Source: Branchiostoma floridae
Lineage: Eukaryota; Chordata; Leptocardii; Amphioxiformes; Branchiostomatidae
Direction of reading: 5' to 3'
Assembly: GCF_000003815.2 (NCBI RefSeq)
Contig: NC_049987.1
Coordinates: 24,760,263-24,783,713 of the forward strand
DNA: 23,451 nt
Shown here: positions 19,326-23,451 of the stretch, in pieces
Numbering within the stretch: position 1 is the first letter of the stretch
How the letters are laid out: each line of letters starts with the position of its first letter
Notes under the pieces: generated by a model
Told to the model about the DNA's origin: nothing
The model's database searches: none
The model's input: only the letters and a program-made list of their open reading frames with translations
Translations under genes and position numbers: made by a program

Positions 19326-19661
19326 GGAAGATTTTAATAATCATATGCAAGTAGAATCGTGGCTTGGGATATGAAATGTATAGGTAGTAACTAAAGTAAA
19401 GGTGTTTATTTTGTTTGGGCAGGAAAGTGATTAATATGCTGTAATTTGATAACCAATACAGGAAGATGATATGATGGTGGATCGAATTAACAAATTTGTA
19501 ACTTTCATGTATCCTATAATGGTTATTGCAATGAATGCCACCGTCAATTAGAACAGGTTGCTGATGTTTTGGCTTCTGGGAATTCCAATCAGGATGAGAT
19601 TAAACGTGTAATTGCATTTGTAAGTAAGATATCCGTATTGCAGTTTGATGTGCCCAGGGAG
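19326..19661. other. Non-coding AT-rich stretch, possible decayed fifth repeat unit
   Basis: No gene is recognised. The first 120 bases loosely follow the order of words in the preceding array (GCAAGTAGAATC, GTTTATTTTGTTT, GTGATTAATATG), consistent with an older eroded copy, but not securely. Confidence 0.4.
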
Positions 19662-19742
19662 ATGCGCCTGCAGTTGTAATCACGGCAGCGTCATTGCCAT
19701 GCGTTCTGCGTTGTCTGCGCATTACAACTGCATAAGGCGCAT
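19662..19742. repeat. Long imperfect inverted repeat (19-22 base arms, 40-base loop)
   Basis: ATGCGCCTGCAGTTGTAAT (19662-19680) pairs with 19721-19742, which carries ATTACAACTGC, three extra bases (ATA, exact placement ambiguous) and AGGCGCAT. The 40-base loop is CpG-rich (three TGCG words) and holds a nested GGCA/TGCC mini-stem. The fold is hairpin-like, but the loop is longer than in a normal microRNA precursor. It could instead be a tiny foldback (MITE-like) element. No clear target-site duplication flanks it. Confidence 0.75.
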
Positions 19743-19910
19743 TGTGGGAATGTGTGCAATTTCACTTTTGAATTCTGATGCGCTAACGTTACTTCAGCGT
19801 CAGTGATGATTCATAGATCTGCAAAATTTTTATGTTCTTGAAGGAGGCTTACCTCCTACGGGGGTGTTGTTTTCGTCTGCGTTCATTCTCAGCTATAATT
19901 TAAGATCCCT

Positions 19911-20325
19911 TGGGTGCATTTTGTTGTATTTTGACATGTCGGCAATTAGTGAGGTTGCAATGATGCATAACGATTTTTGGCATGGGAGCAGTATTTTGTA
20001 TACATACAATAGTTGTGAACGTCAAGGATCTGAAATCTCGTAGATATTTTGATATTGCATACATGAGCTCTCCTCTAAAATCAGGCTATGTGTCATGTGT
20101 TTCTTATATTTTTACATGTTGGCAGTTAGCGAGGTCCCAATGAACAAAAGTGGTGATGTGTTATGCCGAAGGGTGGTTATTCCGGCTATATAGATACAGA
20201 TACAGAACAATGCATGCCAGTTTTTTGCACCTCAGCAGTATTTTCTTTATATACAGTATTTGTGAACACCATGGATCTGGCATCTCATTGTAGATATGTA
20301 GCTATTGAATACCAGAGCTGTCGTG
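19911..20325. repeat. Tandem duplication (about 170-180 bp) with an insertion in the second unit
   Basis: GACATGTCGGCAATTAGTGAGGT (about 19933) matches TACATGTTGGCAGTTAGCGAGGT (about 20113), offset 180. AGCAGTATTTT (19987 and 20234), TTGTGAAC and GATCTG, ATCTC, TAGATAT words match at offset about 247. The offset change marks about 67-70 extra bases in unit 2, bounded by CAATG at 20138-20142 and 20208-20212. Copies are otherwise co-linear from about 19911 to 20087 and from 20088 to 20325. Confidence 0.85.
20138..20212. mobile_element. Possible small insertion with 5 bp flanking duplication
   Basis: The extra segment in the second duplicated unit is about 65 bases plus CAATG on each side. The sister unit has a single CAATG at the equivalent point (about 19968-19972). 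It includes GATACAGATACAGA near 20193. There are no terminal inverted repeats or coding content. An insertion with target-site duplication or a replication-slippage event would both fit. Confidence 0.35.
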
Positions 20326-20654
20326 CATGAAGAATTAACCAAAGTCGTGTTATCCTGGGTGATTGATTCACTTATTGCTGGCCTGATTACTTTCGGCATT
20401 GGTAATTCGATGAAAAGTAGGTAGAAAAATAGATTCTGCTTTCACATAACTTTTTCTATTTAACGAATTCCAACAGAAAATTGTTCAATTATGATAGAAT
20501 ACAGGTAGCCAGATATTCAGAAAAATAGTTGAGACTGAAACATTATTTTCAAAGATGCCATGTCCAATATTTCCAATGTTAGAAATCACAGTTCTACCTT
20601 GCTGTAGAATATCATTCATTCCGTATAGTGAAAAGGGAGGTTGTAAAATGTATA
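20326..20654. other. Non-coding AT-rich stretch
   Basis: No gene or repeat recognised. Confidence 0.55.
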
Positions 20655-20900
20655 TCTAGTGGGTGGGGTGAGTTATGGCGGTTCGTGCCACGCGAGCAGG
20701 ACATGTAAAGTTATTGAAGTGTTCCCCTGGTATTTGTTTAATGCCCCATTTTACGACGCGGCGGTAGCAAAGTCAGTGACGCCGCAGGCAAATTTAGATG
20801 TATCTTTGGCAAACCAGCTCGCTGTGGTGCCTTTATCAGTTTTCATATGTGCGCTGCATGATCATCTCTGGGCAGGGATTGAAATACCACCTGCATATCC
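20655..20900. promoter_or_regulatory. GC/CpG-richer island
   Basis: The island contains TTTACGACGCGGCGGTAGC and GTGACGCCGCAGG words and lies between AT-rich flanks. A forward frame (20659-20907, 82 codons) covers most of it and ends near a donor-like CCAG/GTTAGT at 20899-20906. The protein is unrecognised and the opening codon context is poor, so an exon is possible but unproven. A conserved non-coding element is equally likely. Confidence 0.3.
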
Positions 20901-20963
20901 AGGTTAGTGCAGGTAAAATTGGAGCTGTGCAGGTATTTGTGGTGTCTACCTGCACCTAACCTG
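20900..20963. repeat. Inverted repeat built from CAGGT/ACCTG words
   Basis: CAGGTTAGTGCAGGTA (20900-20915) pairs with TACCTGCACCTAACCTG (20947-20963) with one bulged base and a 31-base loop, which contains another GTGCAGGTA (20927-20935). Including ACCTGCAT at 20889, there are at least five CAGGT or ACCTG words in 75 bases. CAGGTA/CACCT are also ZEB/Snail-type E2-box words. The right edge of the nearby gap (21196) starts with CAGGTATGCAG as well. Confidence 0.75.
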
Positions 20964-21095
20964 TACTGGTACATGTAGTGGGTTTTATGTATATTACATA
21001 AATGTCCTATGATGTAGGTGTATTAGCTGCACTAACTGTTAGCACCTATAAAGTATGAAAAAAAAGCCAATTTGTTCCTGACCTAGAAGTGGTAA

Positions 21096-21195
21096 NNNNN
21101 NNNNNNNNNNNNNNNNNNNNNNNNNNNNNNNNNNNNNNNNNNNNNNNNNNNNNNNNNNNNNNNNNNNNNNNNNNNNNNNNNNNNNNNNNNNNNNN
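21096..21195. other. Assembly gap, 100 N
   Basis: Exactly 100 N is a conventional placeholder, so true length is unknown. The reverse frame across it is meaningless. Confidence 0.98.
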
Positions 21196-21440
21196 CAGGT
21201 ATGCAGAAAAAGTATTTTGAGCCCTGCTGGTTTACAGCGCTGAGCCGTCGGCCCCTGCGGAAAATCAAGACTTTTGATGATAAGTTTTTATACAGCGCAT
21301 TTTAGTGCGGAAAAGTAATCTTGCTACAGACTATGAACTTGATGCATTTGGAAGACTTGGCAACAAAAGGCCCTTCATCAACCCCCTTCGGAAAGAAAGG
21401 GCAAGGGAGATGTAGGCATGATTGTAATTGTAGGAATTTT

Positions 21441-21782
21441 CCATGGCTTCATGACGATGTTTGGTGTAAAGCTGAGAAAATTTCAATGACTAAACCTTTT
21501 CATATAACAAGGAAACTTTGCAAACATGTACAATCATTTTATGGCGTCTTTAGCAGATATGATTTTCGTTTTTTGATATTTTGCAGATAGATGCAGATTT
21601 CTATGTAACCTGTGGCTTTGATAACAATGATATCAGGTGTAAAGCTGAGAAAATATTGAGGACATATCCTTTGCATACGACAATGAAACCTCCTTGCATA
21701 CATGTATAATCATTTGATGGTGTCTTTAGCTTTTCGTTCTCTGGTGTTTCTCGGGTAGATGGATTTCTGCAATCGACAGGAA
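21441..21782. repeat. Tandem duplication of a unit of about 170 bp
   Basis: GGTGTAAAGCTGAGAAAAT is near-exact at 21463 and 21636 (offset 173). Flanking words are co-linear: TGGCTT, CCTTT.CATA, ACAA.GAAAC, TTGCA.ACATGTA.AATCATTT, GATGG.GTCTTTAGC, TTTTCGTT and AGAT.GATTTCT. Units are about 21441-21610 and 21611-21782. Substitutions and small indels are spread evenly. Confidence 0.9.
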
Positions 21783-21879
21783 TGAGGCATGGTGCTCGAT
21801 ATCGATTGACCTCCCTGATTTAATGTTATTGCCTCTGTTATGCTGAACTGGATGACAAGTTTGTGCATTAAACTCGCAT
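21783..21879. other. Spacer between repeat and island
   Basis: No feature recognised. Confidence 0.5.
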
Positions 21880-22260
21880 ATCAGAACTCAAAGCCACATT
21901 TAACACATGAGGGATAGGGATCCGGCTCTGACAGGGTAATATGGGGATCCCTCGACGCAATCGCGCCCGTCTGGTGATGGGGTTCGGACAGGAGACGGCC
22001 GACAGGTCCTAGATGAAGATTAAAAGAGGAGGAAAGAGTCGATACCTGCCATCGATTATCGGCTGCCTCCCCGCTCGGTACGGAGGCCGGAGAAATTGTA
22101 ACATTGATCGAGGGAGCCGCTTGAACATTGACCTTACGGAGACCCATCACAATTACAGCGGCGATAATGCCCGGCTTGCCATATTCTCAACCCATTTAGG
22201 CACCCTCGGCCTGAATGTTACGCCCAACAAGGGTGCCATTACGTCCGTAATCCCATAGAT
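21880..22260. promoter_or_regulatory. Strong GC/CpG-rich island, candidate conserved non-coding element
   Basis: The island contrasts sharply with its AT-rich flanks. It holds CATCGATTATCGGC near 22051, repeated TTGATCGAG/TTGAACATTGACC words (about 22103-22132), and ATCACAATTACAGCGGCGATAATG near 22146. These have the look of clustered developmental transcription-factor sites. Frames on both strands (81 and 89 codons) overlap and are unrecognised. Of the islands in this window it looks most like an enhancer; that is inference. Confidence 0.4.
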
Positions 22261-22507
22261 TATTCTGTCCCCATCAAAGGAATGTATGTCATTTTTCATA
22301 TGGCTGATATTCCAATGTGGCTATGATATTCGGCAATTCACTTAGTTGAATTATTGCCAGGAATTAGTCATTACATCTTCAATAAGAATACATTAAGATC
22401 GTCAAGATTTTCTTCTCAACATGGTTTTGTTCGTAGGCAACATCATTTTTCTTATCTGCAGATGTTTGACAGCCTGTCTTGCTCTCTGTTTTCATAAGTG
22501 TGAAGAA
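22261..22507. other. AT-rich spacer
   Basis: No gene or repeat recognised. Confidence 0.5.
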
Positions 22508-22841
22508 AAGAAATCAGATATGAAGACACAGGACAAAATAACGTCAATCCTCCCCATTTCCAGTCTTGGTAGATTCCGTCCCTCGTTCCAAGTTAAGAAA
22601 TCAGATATGAAGAGACCAGACAGCATATACTTACTTACCACTTACTAGACATAAGAAAAATAAGCTTGCGTTCCCGAGAAAAATGATAATAATGAGGATT
22701 TTCCTCTGTGTAATTTCGCGGAAATTAAGAAATCAGATATGAAGACACCAGACGTTGTACAGACGTAGTTGAAGAAGAAAAATAAGGTTGCGTTTGCAAG
22801 AAAAAAGAAGGATTTTCTTCTGTATATTCTCTCCAAAATTG
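22508..22841. repeat. Three-unit tandem repeat with internal deletion
   Basis: AAGAAATCAGATATGAAGA followed by an ACCAGAC-type word occurs at 22508-22534, 22595-22621 and 22727-22753. Units 2 and 3 also share a second block, GAAAAATAAG.TTGCGTT then GAGGATTTTCCTCTGT or AAGGATTTTCTTCTGT and ...AAATT (about 22650-22726 and 22765-22841). Unit lengths are 87, 132 and about 115. The key block is nearly identical between copies while the rest has drifted. Confidence 0.9.
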
Positions 22842-23135
22842 GCATTCAGCCGTGCGGGGCAGACTATCGACCATGCCGGTCTCAGAAAGTTAATTAAGCA
22901 GGTAAAGCCACCCACTTCTGCATGCTGCTATTGACATGTCAATTCTTGTAAGCCTCAAACCCGCTTCGCCTTGAACCCCAGACCCGTCCGAGCCCCCGCC
23001 GACGATAAGGCCGCCGTGCCGAGTATGAGTATTGATCCGGCTGTGGTTCTTGATTGAAAAACAAAGCTGCCAGCTTTAAGCCGGTCTCCCCGGACGATCT
23101 TATCGCGAAGGTCTTGCTGAAATTGTGCCATTCCG
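22842..23135. promoter_or_regulatory. GC/CpG-richer island
   Basis: About 22940-23110 is rich in CpG (CCGTCCGAGCCCCCGCCGACG) and contains GATAAGG, AACAAAG and GCCAGCTTTAAGCCGG words. The reverse frame 22939-23379 (146 codons) covers it and runs into the duplication to the right. It has no recognised domain and overlaps frames on the other strand. Confidence 0.3.
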
Positions 23136-23451
23136 TCCAATCCACCTGTTTTGTCTGGTCTTTGTGGTATAGCGCTGATTTTTTGTGTGTGGATGGGTTG
23201 AATGGTACACACTCGCAAACAGGTTTTTTACTGCTCAGATCTCTGTGTTGAAAGCAAAACTCTTCAGTACGAGGGAAAGCAAGATATAGCCTACTTAAAG
23301 TTTCATTTAGATACCTGCACCTATTTTCATCTGGACTTTGCAGTGTTGCGCTGATTTTTGTCTGTGGCATGGTAGACACTCATTCAGAATCATAAACAGG
23401 TTTTCTATTCTTGAGATCTTAGCATTTGAAACAAAACTTAACAACAAGAGG
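23100..23451. repeat. Tandem duplication of about 176 bp, running off the window edge
   Basis: GCGCTGATTTTT at 23172 and 23348 (offset 176), TCTGG.CTTTG upstream (about 23155 and 23330), and ACACTC, AAACAGGTTTT, GAGATCT or CAGATCT and GAAA.CAAAACT downstream are co-linear. Units are about 23100-23275 and 23276-23451; a third could lie beyond the window. Confidence 0.85.

Noticed and set aside
19662-19742. A microRNA precursor
   Set aside because: The 40-base loop is too long for a typical precursor and the right arm has three extra bases. No expression evidence is available.
22939-23379. 146-codon reverse frame as a gene
   Set aside because: It crosses from a GC-rich island into a 176 bp duplication and has no recognised similarity.

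Overview
This window reads as non-coding DNA from an animal nuclear genome. No open frame exceeds about 165 codons outside assembly gaps, and none carries a domain I recognise as a host gene. There are two runs of N (974 and 100 bases), decayed transposon pieces, many tandem duplications and simple repeats, and scattered GC/CpG-richer islands without long open frames. The palindrome TACATGTA and close variants recur throughout. With a CR1/L2/Jockey-like LINE tail, a tRNA-SINE-like remnant and a Penelope-type hammerhead-like motif, this suits a marine invertebrate. An amphioxus (Branchiostoma) is my best guess, from general impression only. The window is probably intergenic or a large intron.

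Layout. 1-4.4 kb is mostly featureless AT-rich DNA, with a hammerhead-like motif at 777-810, short duplications at 2462 and 3413, and a small perfect hairpin at 3061. A reverse-strand LINE 3' coding remnant with two frame breaks lies at 4461-4738. From 4.8 to 9.3 kb, islands (4930-5660, 6975-7030, 8020-8290, 8760-9330) alternate with small duplications, a G-tract pair (6332-6441) and a tetranucleotide repeat (6530-6612). A higher-order tandem array of about 170 bp units fills 9586-10504, followed by an island at 10505-11145. AT-rich DNA runs to 12.6 kb, then the longest islands follow (12600-13330, 13870-14380). A SINE-like remnant with a perfect 12 bp hairpin sits at 14428-14630, and a 165 bp duplication at 15061-15392. 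A LINE 3' tail at 16330-16454 abuts the large gap.

The right-hand 6 kb (17.47-23.45 kb) is unusually repetitive. Separate, apparently unrelated tandem arrays or duplications start at 17475, 18667, 19911, 21441, 22508 and 23100, interleaved with islands and two long imperfect inverted repeats (19662-19742, 20900-20963).

The strongest overall pattern is that at least seven loci with no obvious sequence similarity each contain tandem units of roughly 150-180 bp, close to nucleosome repeat length. I found no operon, no complete gene, no CRISPR array, no intact tRNA or rRNA gene and no coding gene system. The islands are candidate regulatory or conserved non-coding elements by composition alone.
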